From contig JACKOD010000005.1 of assembly GCA_024234505.1 (NCBI GenBank), positions 62,001-126,000 of the forward strand: a DNA stretch of 64,000 nt, in the 5' to 3' direction. How positions within the stretch are numbered: the stretch's first letter is position 1; each line of letters opens with the position of its first letter. The notes beneath the pieces are model-generated. The model was given only the letters and a program-made list of their open reading frames with translations, searched no databases and was not told where the DNA came from. Below are positions 43,135 to 52,454 of this stretch, one piece after another. The position numbers were made by a program, and so were the translations under genes. Source of the stretch: Hahellaceae bacterium (GTDB lineage Bacteria > Pseudomonadota > Gammaproteobacteria > Pseudomonadales > Oleiphilaceae).

Positions 43135-45549
43135 TTAGAATATTTCTTCAGGGGCTGGATGAGTCTGGTTGGTATCACCTTTATTTTGCAATGGGGCGCT
43201 AATTTGGGGTGAGTTGACGGCCTCTGGTTTAGGGGCATATTCTTCACGAAATATTTCAAATATGGCGTCCGGGTCACCTGGTGCTGCCAGTTTGCCGGTT
43301 TCAGGGTTGATTTTAACGCTCGTCATGCCTTTGGGTTGTGCCAGATTCGCAATGGGCGAGCCTTTCAGGGCTGTCGCCATATAGTCGATCCATATCGGTA
43401 ACGCCGCTGCCGCACCATACTCTCTTCTGCCAAGCGTTTTTGGCTGATCAAACCCTACCCATACGGTCGTTTCTATCGCCGTATTAAAGCCTGAGAACCA
43501 GGCATCTATTTGGTCGTTAGTCGTGCCGGTTTTGCCGGCGAGATCCGGACGATTCAGCCTTCTTGCTTTTGTGCCGGTACCTTTACGAATAACATCTTTG
43601 AGGATGGAATGCATAATGTAGATGCTTCTTTCGTCGGCGACTCGTTCTGCATAAGTTTCCGACTCGTCAGCGCTTTTGGGTGGGCAATTTCGACAGATGG
43701 TTGACGGTGTTGCTTTGAATAATTCTTTTCCACTGGCATCTTCGATGCGTTGAATAAAATAAGGGGCTACTTTAAATCCGCCATTCGCCAGAATGCTGTA
43801 GCCAGTCGCCACTTCCATTGGTGTTAGCGCGGCACTGCCCAGAGCGAGAGAAAGATCTCTGGGCAATTTCGCTACATCAAAGCCGAATCGGGTGACGTAA
43901 TTGAGTGTTTTGCTAATACCTGTTTCCCTGAGCAAGCGAATAGAAACCAGGTTTCGTGAATTATAAAGCGCTTGTCTGAGTCGGGTTGGGCCATAAAACT
44001 TGCCGCTAGAGTTCTCCGGCCTCCAGGATTCTTCCAGGTTTCTGTCTTCGAAAACAATGGGGGCGTCATTAATTAACGTGGCAGGGGTCATGCCATTTTC
44101 AAGTGCGGATAGATAGATGAACGGTTTGAAATTTGAACCTGGCTGTCGGGCGGCCTGAAGTGCACGATTGAATTTACTGTGGTAAAAATCGTACCCGCCA
44201 ACCAGTGCCAGGACGGCGCCGTCGCTGGGATTGATTGAGACCAGCGCACCTTGTACTTCGGGCAGTTGAGCCAGTCGCCAGTAGGTTGCATGATCCTCCC
44301 CTTCGACAGGTCGCAATCTGACGAGATCTCCTGGATTTAACACCTCTTTTGCTGTCTTGGGTGTCGCACCGCGCTTGTCAGTATCAATAAAGCGCCGGGC
44401 CCATTTGAAACCATTGTCATTGATCTTGACGAGTCCGTACGTCGGGTTAAAGAGTGTTGCAGAATCATTGTCGACTTCGATAGTGACAAAAGGAAATAAG
44501 TCTGCGTAGACGGGGACTTTGCTCAAGTGTGCCGCGAGCGCTGCCGTATCGTTCAGCGTAGCGGGATCCAACAATTGCTCAGGTCCGCGGTAGCCATGAC
44601 GCTCTTCATAGCTGTTGAGCCCTTCCCGAACTGCCAGGTTGGCCGCGGTTTGCAAATCGCTGGATACAGTGAGATAGATGCGGAGTCCATCGTTGTAGGC
44701 GTCACGTCCATATAAGTTAATAGCTTCATTTCTGGCCATTTCCGCAAGATATGATGCTTCTACTTCTGGCTTTGCTCCATGGTAGGTTGCGGTAAGGGGT
44801 GCAGCTTGGGCATTGTCGTGGGCAGCCTGATCAATAAAGTTGAGTTCGAGCATCCGGTCGAGAATCCAGTTTCTTCTTACAAGTGCTCGGTCCGAGTCTG
44901 CCAGCGGGTTGTATCTTGAGGGAGCTTTAGGTAGTCCGGCAATCATGGCAATCTGGGCGATGCTGAGCTCCTTCACGCTTTTCCCGTAATAAACCTGCGC
45001 CGCCGCTTCAATGCCATAAGCGCGATTGCCTAAATAGATTTTGTTGAAATAAAGCTCAAGTATTTCCAGTTTGGTCAGTTCTTGTTCTATTTGAAGTGCG
45101 AGTAGTATCTCGTTAAATTTGCGGGAAAATGTCTTTTCGCGCGATAGAAAGAAATTTTTTGCCACTTGCATGGTAATGGTGCTGCCACCGGATTGAATTT
45201 TTCCGGTGCTAAGCAACTGGGCAACCGCTCGGCTTAAGCCTTTGATATCAACGCCGCTATGCGAGAAAAAACGATTATCTTCAGCCGCGATGAATGCGTT
45301 GATCATATCTTTGGGCACGTCACTAATTGCAATAGGTTGGCGGCGCTTTTCTCCAAACTCTGCTATTAGTTTATTGTCAGAAGAATAGATGCGTAACGGT
45401 TCCTGGAATTTCGTCGACCTCAGTTGCTCAACATCCGGCAATCCGGGTTGCAGGTAAAGATAAAACGAACTTGACACAAGAGTAATCAGGCTCACCGTAG
45501 CTAAAATGAAAAGGCCGAAAAACCGGCAGAAACTCACAAAACGGAACAT
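43135..45549 (-). CDS. mrcA: Penicillin-binding protein 1A (bifunctional)
   Basis: An 804-residue class A PBP. One N-terminal membrane helix (about 11-33) precedes the glycosyltransferase domain with catalytic E90 in AAEDNRFFSHSGVD and GGSTITMQVAKNFF. An OB-like insertion follows, then the transpeptidase domain with SNFKPF (Ser nucleophile), SRN in LYNSRNLVS and KTGTT. It polymerises and crosslinks peptidoglycan. The tail (last 60 residues) is Pro/Glu-rich. It is divergent from pilM across 182 bp, the arrangement seen in Pseudomonas (ponA-pilM). Confidence 0.96.
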   Translation of the reverse strand: MFRFVSFCRFFGLFILATVSLITLVSSSFYLYLQPGLPDVEQLRSTKFQEPLRIYSSDNKLIAEFGEKRRQPIAISDVPKDMINAFIAAEDNRFFSHSGVDIKGLSRAVAQLLSTGKIQSGGSTITMQVAKNFFLSREKTFSRKFNEILLALQIEQELTKLEILELYFNKIYLGNRAYGIEAAAQVYYGKSVKELSIAQIAMIAGLPKAPSRYNPLADSDRALVRRNWILDRMLELNFIDQAAHDNAQAAPLTATYHGAKPEVEASYLAEMARNEAINLYGRDAYNDGLRIYLTVSSDLQTAANLAVREGLNSYEERHGYRGPEQLLDPATLNDTAALAAHLSKVPVYADLFPFVTIEVDNDSATLFNPTYGLVKINDNGFKWARRFIDTDKRGATPKTAKEVLNPGDLVRLRPVEGEDHATYWRLAQLPEVQGALVSINPSDGAVLALVGGYDFYHSKFNRALQAARQPGSNFKPFIYLSALENGMTPATLINDAPIVFEDRNLEESWRPENSSGKFYGPTRLRQALYNSRNLVSIRLLRETGISKTLNYVTRFGFDVAKLPRDLSLALGSAALTPMEVATGYSILANGGFKVAPYFIQRIEDASGKELFKATPSTICRNCPPKSADESETYAERVADERSIYIMHSILKDVIRKGTGTKARRLNRPDLAGKTGTTNDQIDAWFSGFNTAIETTVWVGFDQPKTLGRREYGAAAALPIWIDYMATALKGSPIANLAQPKGMTSVKINPETGKLAAPGDPDAIFEIFREEYAPKPEAVNSPQISAPLQNKGDTNQTHPAPEEIF

Positions 45550-45731
45550 GTTTTTCCTGACAACTATTGAATATAGGTCTATTATTTGAGAAATCGCTTT
45601 AGGATCTAAGACACCGATTATACTTTTTTTTGATGTCGGGTTTTAGTGAAGAAGTGTTTATAAGTAATAAAAAAGTTGGTCTCACTTGAGGCGAGCGCTA
45701 GTCTGGTTTCCATTTTTGAAAGGATTTTGCT

Positions 45732-46796
45732 GTGTTGGGCTTGTTTGGTAAGAAGTCTGCTTCGCTACTCGGCATCGATATAAGCTCAACTTCGGTCAAG
45801 TTACTGGAGTTGAGTCGAAGTGGTGACCGTTACAAAGTTGAAAGTTATGGGGTCGAGCCTCTTCCTCCCAGTGCGGTGGTTGAGAAGAATATTGTTGATC
45901 CCGAAGCTGTTGGTGATGCAATCGCGAAAGTCGTCGCCAAGTCACGTTCGGGGAGCAAGCTGGCCGCGGTTGCGGTGGCAGGTTCTGCCGTGATTACGAA
46001 AACCATCCAGATGGCGTCGGGGATGAGTGACCAGGAAATGGAAAGTCAGATTTCCGTTGAGGCTGATCAATATATTCCGTATCCGTTGGACGAGGTTGCT
46101 ATCGACTTTGAAGTGGTCGGAGAGTCGGCCCAGAATCCGGAAATGGTCGATGTGCTTTTGGCCGCATGCCGTAAAGAAAATGTCGAAATGCGAGAAGATG
46201 CACTGGAAATTGGCGGGCTGGCGGCAAAAGTAGTGGATGTTGAAGCGTACGCCATGGAACGAGCATTCGGACTATTGGCGTCGCAATTAGCGTTAGATGC
46301 CGATACGCCTGTGGTAGCGGTTGTTGATATCGGTGCAACCATGACTACGCTGAGTGTGATGGTAGACGGGAAAACTATCTATACGCGCGAGCAGTTATTC
46401 GGCGGAAAACAGCTCACTGAAGAAATTCAGCGCCGGTATGGTTTGTCTGTTGAAGAGGCCGGACTTGCGAAAAAGCAGGGTGGTTTGCCAGATGACTATC
46501 AGCAAGAAGTATTAGCACCATTTAAGGAGGCTGCGGTACTTCAGGTGTCTCGAGCATTGCAGTTTTTCTTCTCTTCAAGTCAGTACAATGAGGTGGATTG
46601 TGTGGTCCTGGCGGGGGGGACAGCCTCCGTAGCGGGAATTGCCGAGCAGGTTCAGGACAAGGTCGGTACACCGACTTTCATTGCAAATCCATTTGCAGAT
46701 ATGGCGATAAGTTCTAAGGTAAATGCATCCGCATTAAGCAATGACTCGCCTTCACTGATGATAGCTTGCGGTTTGGCGTTAAGGAGTTTTGACTAA
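45732..46796 (+). CDS. pilM: Type IV pilus inner-membrane platform protein PilM
   Basis: A 354-residue actin-like ATPase of the pilus alignment subcomplex. LLGIDISSTSVKLLELSR is the first phosphate loop; VVDIGATMTTLSVM and VVLAGGTASVAGIAEQV are the later ones. It binds the PilN N-terminus in the cytoplasm. The start is GTG 45732 after AAAGGA. It heads pilM-N-O-P-Q; its last base is shared with the pilN ATG (TAATG). Confidence 0.97.
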   Translation: MLGLFGKKSASLLGIDISSTSVKLLELSRSGDRYKVESYGVEPLPPSAVVEKNIVDPEAVGDAIAKVVAKSRSGSKLAAVAVAGSAVITKTIQMASGMSDQEMESQISVEADQYIPYPLDEVAIDFEVVGESAQNPEMVDVLLAACRKENVEMREDALEIGGLAAKVVDVEAYAMERAFGLLASQLALDADTPVVAVVDIGATMTTLSVMVDGKTIYTREQLFGGKQLTEEIQRRYGLSVEEAGLAKKQGGLPDDYQQEVLAPFKEAAVLQVSRALQFFFSSSQYNEVDCVVLAGGTASVAGIAEQVQDKVGTPTFIANPFADMAISSKVNASALSNDSPSLMIACGLALRSFD

Positions 46797-47362
46797 TGGC
46801 CAGAATTAATCTCAGGCCCTGGCGTGAAGAGTTACGTGCAGAAAAGCAAAAGCAGTTTCTGTCTGCACTGGTTGGGGTTGCCGTATTAGCAGGCGGTTTG
46901 GTTTTGGGATGGAATAGCCACATGGAGTCCCAGATTGAGAATCAGAATGCGCGAAATAACTATTTGTCATCCGCAATGAAGGGGCTTGATGAAAAAATAA
47001 AAGAAATCAGTGAGCTGCAGAAAAAGCGCAAAGAGCTGGTTTCTCGGATGAAGGTTATTCAGGATCTTCAGGGGACGCGGCCGGTTATTGTGCGAGTGTT
47101 TGATGAGCTGGTCAGAACCTTGCCTGATGGCTTGTATTATGAGTCGCTGAAGAAGACGGGCGATATGTTATCTATCAATGGAGTTGCAGAGTCTAATAGC
47201 CGTATTTCCGGATTGATGCGTAATTTTGATGGATCGGAGTGGTTTGTGGGGCCTAATTTAACCGCGGTGACCGCTATAACCAAGGGGGAGCCTGCAAGCA
47301 AGTTTGATATGTCTGTTGTGCAGCAGACTCCGGAGTCGAAGGCGTCAAAGGAGGCTAAATAA
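46796..47362 (+). CDS. pilN: Type IV pilus assembly protein PilN
   Basis: A 188-residue bitopic membrane protein. MARINLRPWREELRAEKQKQ holds the PilM-binding INLRPWR motif. One membrane helix (about 22-40) and a coiled coil (about 45-90) precede a ferredoxin-like periplasmic domain. It dimerises with PilO. It starts on the last base of the pilM stop and ends with TAATG shared with pilO. Confidence 0.96.
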   Translation: MARINLRPWREELRAEKQKQFLSALVGVAVLAGGLVLGWNSHMESQIENQNARNNYLSSAMKGLDEKIKEISELQKKRKELVSRMKVIQDLQGTRPVIVRVFDELVRTLPDGLYYESLKKTGDMLSINGVAESNSRISGLMRNFDGSEWFVGPNLTAVTAITKGEPASKFDMSVVQQTPESKASKEAK

Positions 47363-47982
47363 TGAGTTTTGCTGAGTCTCTGGAAAGTCTGAAGAAATTT
47401 GATGTTAATGATCTCGACTTTAATCGTGCAGGTACATGGCCTCTTTTAATTCAGTTAATTGTATTCGTCATTGTTTTTTCTGCATTGCTTGGGGGGGGGT
47501 ACTGGTTTCTGATTCAGGATCAGTTTGCCATTCTGGATGGTGCTGCGCAGAAGGAAGTGGAGTTGCGTAGAGAGTACGAAAGTAAGGCGCATAAAGTGGC
47601 AAATCTCCCGGCATTCAAGCAGCAAATGGTAGAAATGGAAGAGTCGTTTGGTGCGCTGCTTAAGCAGTTGCCTACCGATACGGAAGTGCCGGGTCTGCTT
47701 GAGGATGTTACCAATACCGGAATTGGAAATGGTTTGGAGTTTAAGTCGATCACCTTGAAGCCAGAAGTGTCCAGAGAGTTTTATGTTGAGCTGCCCATCG
47801 AGATAAAAGTCGTTGGGGGTTATCACGAGATTGCATCTTTTGTCAGTGGTGTGGCAGGCATGCCTCGTATCGTGACGCTCCATGATTTTACGATCAAACC
47901 TGTAGCGAAGAGTGATGAGGAGGTTCTGGAAATGACCATTACTGCCCGAACCTATCGTTATAACGCAGGGAGGAAAAAGTAG
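47362..47982 (+). CDS. pilO: Type IV pilus assembly protein PilO
   Basis: A 206-residue bitopic protein: cytoplasmic N-terminus, membrane helix (about 26-48, LLIQLIVFVIVFSALLGGGY), a coiled coil and a periplasmic ferredoxin-like domain (PTDTEVPGLLEDVTNTGIGN). It pairs with PilN and contacts PilP. It is separated from pilP by one base. Confidence 0.96.
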   Translation: MSFAESLESLKKFDVNDLDFNRAGTWPLLIQLIVFVIVFSALLGGGYWFLIQDQFAILDGAAQKEVELRREYESKAHKVANLPAFKQQMVEMEESFGALLKQLPTDTEVPGLLEDVTNTGIGNGLEFKSITLKPEVSREFYVELPIEIKVVGGYHEIASFVSGVAGMPRIVTLHDFTIKPVAKSDEEVLEMTITARTYRYNAGRKK

Positions 47983-47983
47983 T

Positions 47984-48517
47984 ATGCAATATAAAATCCT
48001 TCTCGCGAGCAGTGTCTTATTTCTCTCTGGGTGTGGTGTCAATAGTAGCTTCGATGACCTGGATCGTTTTATGAGCGATGCAAATAAGAATGCACGCGGA
48101 GTCATCGAGCCGATGCCGGAGTTTGTGGCGTATCAGGCTTTCAACTATAGTGCGGCTAATAGACGCTCGCCGTTTTCTGTCCCTGTTGATGTAAAACTTG
48201 TTAATGTTGTCGAGGATGAGGCACAGAATTCGGTAAAGCCTGATCTTGACCGGCCGCGGGAGCTTCTGGAGTCTTTTGCCATTACCTCGTTAAAAATGGT
48301 GGGCACCCTTCAAAAGCAGGACGAACAGATTCTCTGGGCGTTGGTTTCCGATGGTGAAGGCGGCATTCATCGTGTAAAAGCAGGGCAATACATGGGTAAA
48401 AACCATGGCAGAGTGCAATCCATCGAAGAAGGACAGATTGATCTCGTAGAAATTGTTCCAAATGGGCATGGTGGCTGGTTGGAGCGCCCCAGAAGTATCG
48501 CGCTGAGCGATCAGTAA
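47984..48517 (+). CDS. pilP: Type IV pilus lipoprotein PilP
   Basis: A 177-residue lipoprotein. The lipobox LSGC gives Cys17 as lipidation site. A disordered linker leads to the homology-region domain (SLKMVGTLQKQDEQILWALV). It links PilNO to the secretin PilQ. The 18-bp gap to pilQ holds GAGGG. Confidence 0.95.
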   Translation: MQYKILLASSVLFLSGCGVNSSFDDLDRFMSDANKNARGVIEPMPEFVAYQAFNYSAANRRSPFSVPVDVKLVNVVEDEAQNSVKPDLDRPRELLESFAITSLKMVGTLQKQDEQILWALVSDGEGGIHRVKAGQYMGKNHGRVQSIEEGQIDLVEIVPNGHGGWLERPRSIALSDQ

Positions 48518-48535
48518 ACTCTTGAGGGCTGCAGA

Positions 48536-50656
48536 ATGAAAACAGAAATTTATTTGAATAAAAAACGCACTTTAGGGTTGAAAAGACATATGGTTGTTCG
48601 TGCGCGCGTTTTGCTAGGTTTTGTCGTTGGGGGCTTGTTGGCCGTAGAGTCTGAAGCAAGTGTTTTGCAGGCTGTAAATTTTGCATCCTTGCCGGGAGAT
48701 CGAACCGAGATTTCGATGGAATTTGATGAGGCTCCCCCTGAGCCAAAGGGCTATACGATTGAGCAGCCTGCGCGAATTTCTTTGGATCTGCCTTTGGTTT
48801 CCAGTTCGCTGAGCAAAAAATACCACAATCTTGGGGTGGGTAATGCCAAGAGCCTGACGGTCATTGAAGCTAAGGACCGAACCCGGATTATTGTTAATCT
48901 GGTTGAGCTGGTTCCCTACACGACCACCGTCACCGGTAATAAGCTGGTCATGGTTATTGGCGATGGTAATGCAGCACAAATGGCATCCTCAGTGGCGTCA
49001 ACCGCCAATAGTGAATCGACTATGGCGGCGGGATTGCCTGAGATAACGGATGTTGACTTTAGGCGCGGGGAAAAAGGCGATGGACAAATCGTTCTGACAT
49101 TTTCTACACCCAAAGTTGATATAGATATGTCTGAAGAAGGGGGAAATATCCGTTTAGCAATGAAGGGTGTGCAGTTGCCTGAAAACCTCCGTCGTCGTTT
49201 GGATGTAACAGACTTTGCTACACCGGTACAACGTGTTGATGCATTTGCCGAGCGGGACGCCGCCGTTGTGCTCATCAAGCCCACAGGAAATTTTGACTAT
49301 CTGGCTTATCAGGCAGATAACCAGTTTACGGTGAGCGTTGAGTCTCTAACTGAAGAAGAGGTTGATAAGCGGAAAAAAGATAAATTCCCTTATACCGGTG
49401 AGAAATTGTCGCTCAATTTTCAGGATATTGAAGTTCGTTCAGTCTTGCAGTTGATTGCCGATTTTACCGGTCTGAATCTGGTAGCGAGCGATACTGTGGG
49501 TGGAAAAATTACGCTTCGCTTACAAAATGTCCCTTGGGATCAAGCGTTGGAGCTTATTTTAAAAACCAAAGGTTTGGATAAACGTAAAAATGGTAACGTT
49601 TTATTAGTGGCTCCTGCAGATGAAATTGCAGCCAGAGAAAAGCTGGAATTGGAAACATCCAAACAGGTCGCAGAATTGGCTCCGGTTCGACTTGAAATTA
49701 TCCAGGTTAATTATGCAAAAGCCGAAGACATTGTAACTTTATTGAAATCGGATAAAGAGTTGATTTCTTCTCGCGGGTTTATCTCTTCTGACGGGCGCAC
49801 AAACACCATCAGTGTGCGAGAAACTGCGGACAAACTGGAGCAGATTCGTCGCTTGGTTACTACATGGGATATTCCGGTTCGGCAGGTGCTAATTGAGGCC
49901 CGTATTGTTAGAGCAAGAACGAATGTAGCTCGAGATCTCGGGGTTGAGTGGGGTGGCGGCTATATGAATCGCCATGGTAGCGACCTTTATCGTGTTGGGG
50001 GGTCAACTTCAACATTGGCAGAGTTGACAGATGTGGCGGCTGGAAATAGTAATACGATTACTTTTCCTGACGCATTAGCAGTGGATCTGGGTGTAAAGAA
50101 AACCAATACGTCTTCTGTTGCGATTGGCTATAGCAATAACAATATTCTGATTAATATGGAACTTTCAGCGCTGGAGTCTGATGGTAAGGGTGAAATTGTT
50201 GCTCAGCCGAAGGTGATTACGGCCGACCGTCAAACTGCAACGATTAAATCCGGTGAGGAAATTCCGTATCAGGAGGCATCGTCCAGTGGAGCTACTTCTG
50301 TTTCTTTTAAAGAAGCTGTTCTTTCTTTGGAGGTGACTCCTCAAATTACTCCTGATGACAAAATTATTATGGATTTGAGAATTAATCAGGATAATCGTGG
50401 TGAAGTTACTGCGGGAATACCAAGTATTGAAACCAATGAAGTAGTTACTCAGGTTTTGGTGGGTAATGGTGAGACGGTTGTACTCGGTGGTATATTCCAG
50501 TCTGAGATTGCGAATACTGTCACCAAAACCCCGTTCCTTGGCGATATTCCCTACTTAGGTGCCTTATTTACGAAGCATGAGTCGATAGATGAGCGCTCTG
50601 AGTTGTTGATCTTTATTACGCCCAAGCTTGTTAAGCAGGGTTTGATAGATCAATAG
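48536..50656 (+). CDS. pilQ: Type IV pilus secretin PilQ
   Basis: A 706-residue outer-membrane secretin. A signal segment lies at about 20-43. Two AMIN domains (about 45-130 and 165-275) bind peptidoglycan. A secretin N0 region starts YTGEKLSLNFQDIEVRSVLQ, the N1 region follows, and the secretin channel domain includes EIVAQPKVITADRQTA and VVLGGIFQSEI, ending ELLIFITPKLVKQG. It forms the pilus exit pore. A strong terminator follows, closing the pil operon before aroK. Confidence 0.97.
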   Translation: MKTEIYLNKKRTLGLKRHMVVRARVLLGFVVGGLLAVESEASVLQAVNFASLPGDRTEISMEFDEAPPEPKGYTIEQPARISLDLPLVSSSLSKKYHNLGVGNAKSLTVIEAKDRTRIIVNLVELVPYTTTVTGNKLVMVIGDGNAAQMASSVASTANSESTMAAGLPEITDVDFRRGEKGDGQIVLTFSTPKVDIDMSEEGGNIRLAMKGVQLPENLRRRLDVTDFATPVQRVDAFAERDAAVVLIKPTGNFDYLAYQADNQFTVSVESLTEEEVDKRKKDKFPYTGEKLSLNFQDIEVRSVLQLIADFTGLNLVASDTVGGKITLRLQNVPWDQALELILKTKGLDKRKNGNVLLVAPADEIAAREKLELETSKQVAELAPVRLEIIQVNYAKAEDIVTLLKSDKELISSRGFISSDGRTNTISVRETADKLEQIRRLVTTWDIPVRQVLIEARIVRARTNVARDLGVEWGGGYMNRHGSDLYRVGGSTSTLAELTDVAAGNSNTITFPDALAVDLGVKKTNTSSVAIGYSNNNILINMELSALESDGKGEIVAQPKVITADRQTATIKSGEEIPYQEASSSGATSVSFKEAVLSLEVTPQITPDDKIIMDLRINQDNRGEVTAGIPSIETNEVVTQVLVGNGETVVLGGIFQSEIANTVTKTPFLGDIPYLGALFTKHESIDERSELLIFITPKLVKQGLIDQ

Positions 50657-50672
50657 TCGGTAGGCGATATAA

Positions 50673-50707
50673 AAAGCCACTAGTCTTGGATTAGTGGCTT
50701 TTTTTTT
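50673..50707 (+). terminator. Terminator of the pilMNOPQ operon
   Basis: Perfect 10-bp stem AAAGCCACTA (50673-50682) / TAGTGGCTTT (50692-50701), then T to 50707. Confidence 0.92.
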
Positions 50708-50796
50708 GTGCCGCAGAAGATAATATGTTTGCTGGTGCATGGTCCGGGCTATGTTATTCTAGCGAATAATTTTTATGATTTTGCTAGGTAAAAGGA

Positions 50797-51363
50797 TTGG
50801 TTCTGAACTTGGATACAGTGGCATTTGATAAAGTTGTGTTGGTTGGCCCGATGGGGGCAGGCAAAACCACGATTGGGCGTTTGCTCTCAAGAGAGCTAGG
50901 CTACGCATTTGTGGATTCAGATAAAGAAATTGAGGCTCGATGCGGTGCCAACATTCCCTGGATTTTCGATGTTGAAGGTGAAGCTGGCTTTAGGGCACGG
51001 GAGCGCCAGACAATAGAGGAGTTATCCCGACAGTCTGGCTTGGTTCTCGCTACCGGGGGAGGTGCTGTGCTGGATTCTGTGAATCGCGAAAATCTCAAAT
51101 TTCGGAGCAAAATTGTATATCTCAAAACGTCTGTGGAGCAGCAATTTGAACGAACCCGCCGTGATCGGAATCGTCCGTTGTTACAAAAAGAAAACCCAAA
51201 ACAGGTGTTAATTGAATTGTTTGAAATTCGGGATCCGATTTACCAGTCGCTTGCAGATATTGTAATTTTAACCGATAAAAAAAGCCCGAAAACTGTAGTT
51301 AAGCAGATCGTAGATCATTTAAGGCGCGCGTGTGGGGATGAGATTGGGGTCGTAGGTGAATGA
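50797..51363 (+). CDS. aroK: Shikimate kinase
   Basis: A P-loop kinase of up to 188 residues that phosphorylates shikimate at the 3-hydroxyl. Walker A is GPMGAGKTTIGR; DSDKEIEARCG binds shikimate, ATGGGAVL is Walker B-like, and RNRPLL is the lid. There is no ATG near the start. TTG 50797 lies directly against AAAGGA; TTG 50809 or GTG 50818 are better spaced, so the N-terminus is uncertain by about seven residues. It overlaps aroB by four bases (ATGA at 51360). Confidence 0.95.
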   Translation: MVLNLDTVAFDKVVLVGPMGAGKTTIGRLLSRELGYAFVDSDKEIEARCGANIPWIFDVEGEAGFRARERQTIEELSRQSGLVLATGGGAVLDSVNRENLKFRSKIVYLKTSVEQQFERTRRDRNRPLLQKENPKQVLIELFEIRDPIYQSLADIVILTDKKSPKTVVKQIVDHLRRACGDEIGVVGE

Positions 51364-52439
51364 AAGAATTGTATGTAGACTTGGGTGAGCGTGGTTATCC
51401 CATTTATATTGGTCAGGACTTGTTAGCTCGACGGGATCTTGTAGTGTCAAAGATCGCCGGTAAGCAGGTCATGATCGTAACCAATACGACTGTTGGGCCG
51501 CTTTATCTTGAAAAAGTCAAAGCCTTGTTCCAAGGATTTGACGTGGATACCGTTGTATTGCCTGATGGTGAACAATATAAAAATCTGGATACTCTTAATT
51601 TGATTTTTGATGCATTGCTTGCCGCAAAGCATTCCCGAAAAACCACGCTCGTAGCGCTGGGGGGCGGTGTCATCGGTGATATGACGGGTTTTGCGGCAGC
51701 GTGTTATCAGCGTGGGGTTGATTTTATTCAGATTCCAACCACCCTGTTGTCCCAGGTAGATTCCTCTGTTGGTGGTAAAACCGGGGTTAACCATGCCCGT
51801 GGCAAAAATATGATTGGCGCATTTCATCAGCCAAAACTGGTTCTTATTGACACAAATACGTTGAACACTTTACCTCAGCGTGAAATTTCAGCTGGTCTGG
51901 CGGAAGTGGTGAAATATGGTTTTATTCGCAGTCCGGCATTTTTAACCTGGCTGAATGATGAAATGGGTGCTTTGCGTGATTTGGATCCGGGGGCGCTAAC
52001 GCATGCGATTTATACCTCATGTCAGTGCAAAGCGAGTGTGGTAGCCGAAGATGAAAAGGAGGCAGATGTTCGGGCTATCCTCAATTTCGGGCACACCTTT
52101 GGGCATGCTATTGAAACCTTTATGGGATACGGCAACTGGTTGCATGGCGAGGCCGTGGGAGCCGGCATGGCGATGGCGCTGGATCTCTCTATGAGGCATG
52201 GATGGATTTCACTGCCTGAGTATGAGTGGTCCGTTGATTTGATTCGTAAAGCTGGTCTGCCTGTGTTCCCGCCAGAGGAAATGACGCCGGAGCATTTTAT
52301 TGAATTGATGTCGGTGGACAAGAAAGTGTTGGATGGTTCCTTGCGACTGGTGTTATTAATGTCCCTTGGGTTTGCTGAAGTTACAGGAAAGTTTAATTCG
52401 GATTTATTACAGCAAACATTGGGAAAAAGTGATAACTAA
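51360..52439 (+). CDS. aroB: 3-dehydroquinate synthase
   Basis: A 359-residue NAD- and metal-dependent enzyme that converts DAHP to 3-dehydroquinate. VALGGGVIGDMTGFAAACYQ, TTLLSQVDSSVGGKTGVNH, AEVVKYG and NFGHTFGHAIE (metal-binding His) are all present. It is coupled to aroK and is 15 bp from the SPOR gene. Confidence 0.97.
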   Translation: MKELYVDLGERGYPIYIGQDLLARRDLVVSKIAGKQVMIVTNTTVGPLYLEKVKALFQGFDVDTVVLPDGEQYKNLDTLNLIFDALLAAKHSRKTTLVALGGGVIGDMTGFAAACYQRGVDFIQIPTTLLSQVDSSVGGKTGVNHARGKNMIGAFHQPKLVLIDTNTLNTLPQREISAGLAEVVKYGFIRSPAFLTWLNDEMGALRDLDPGALTHAIYTSCQCKASVVAEDEKEADVRAILNFGHTFGHAIETFMGYGNWLHGEAVGAGMAMALDLSMRHGWISLPEYEWSVDLIRKAGLPVFPPEEMTPEHFIELMSVDKKVLDGSLRLVLLMSLGFAEVTGKFNSDLLQQTLGKSDN

Positions 52440-52454
52440 CGAGAGAGTGGTAGC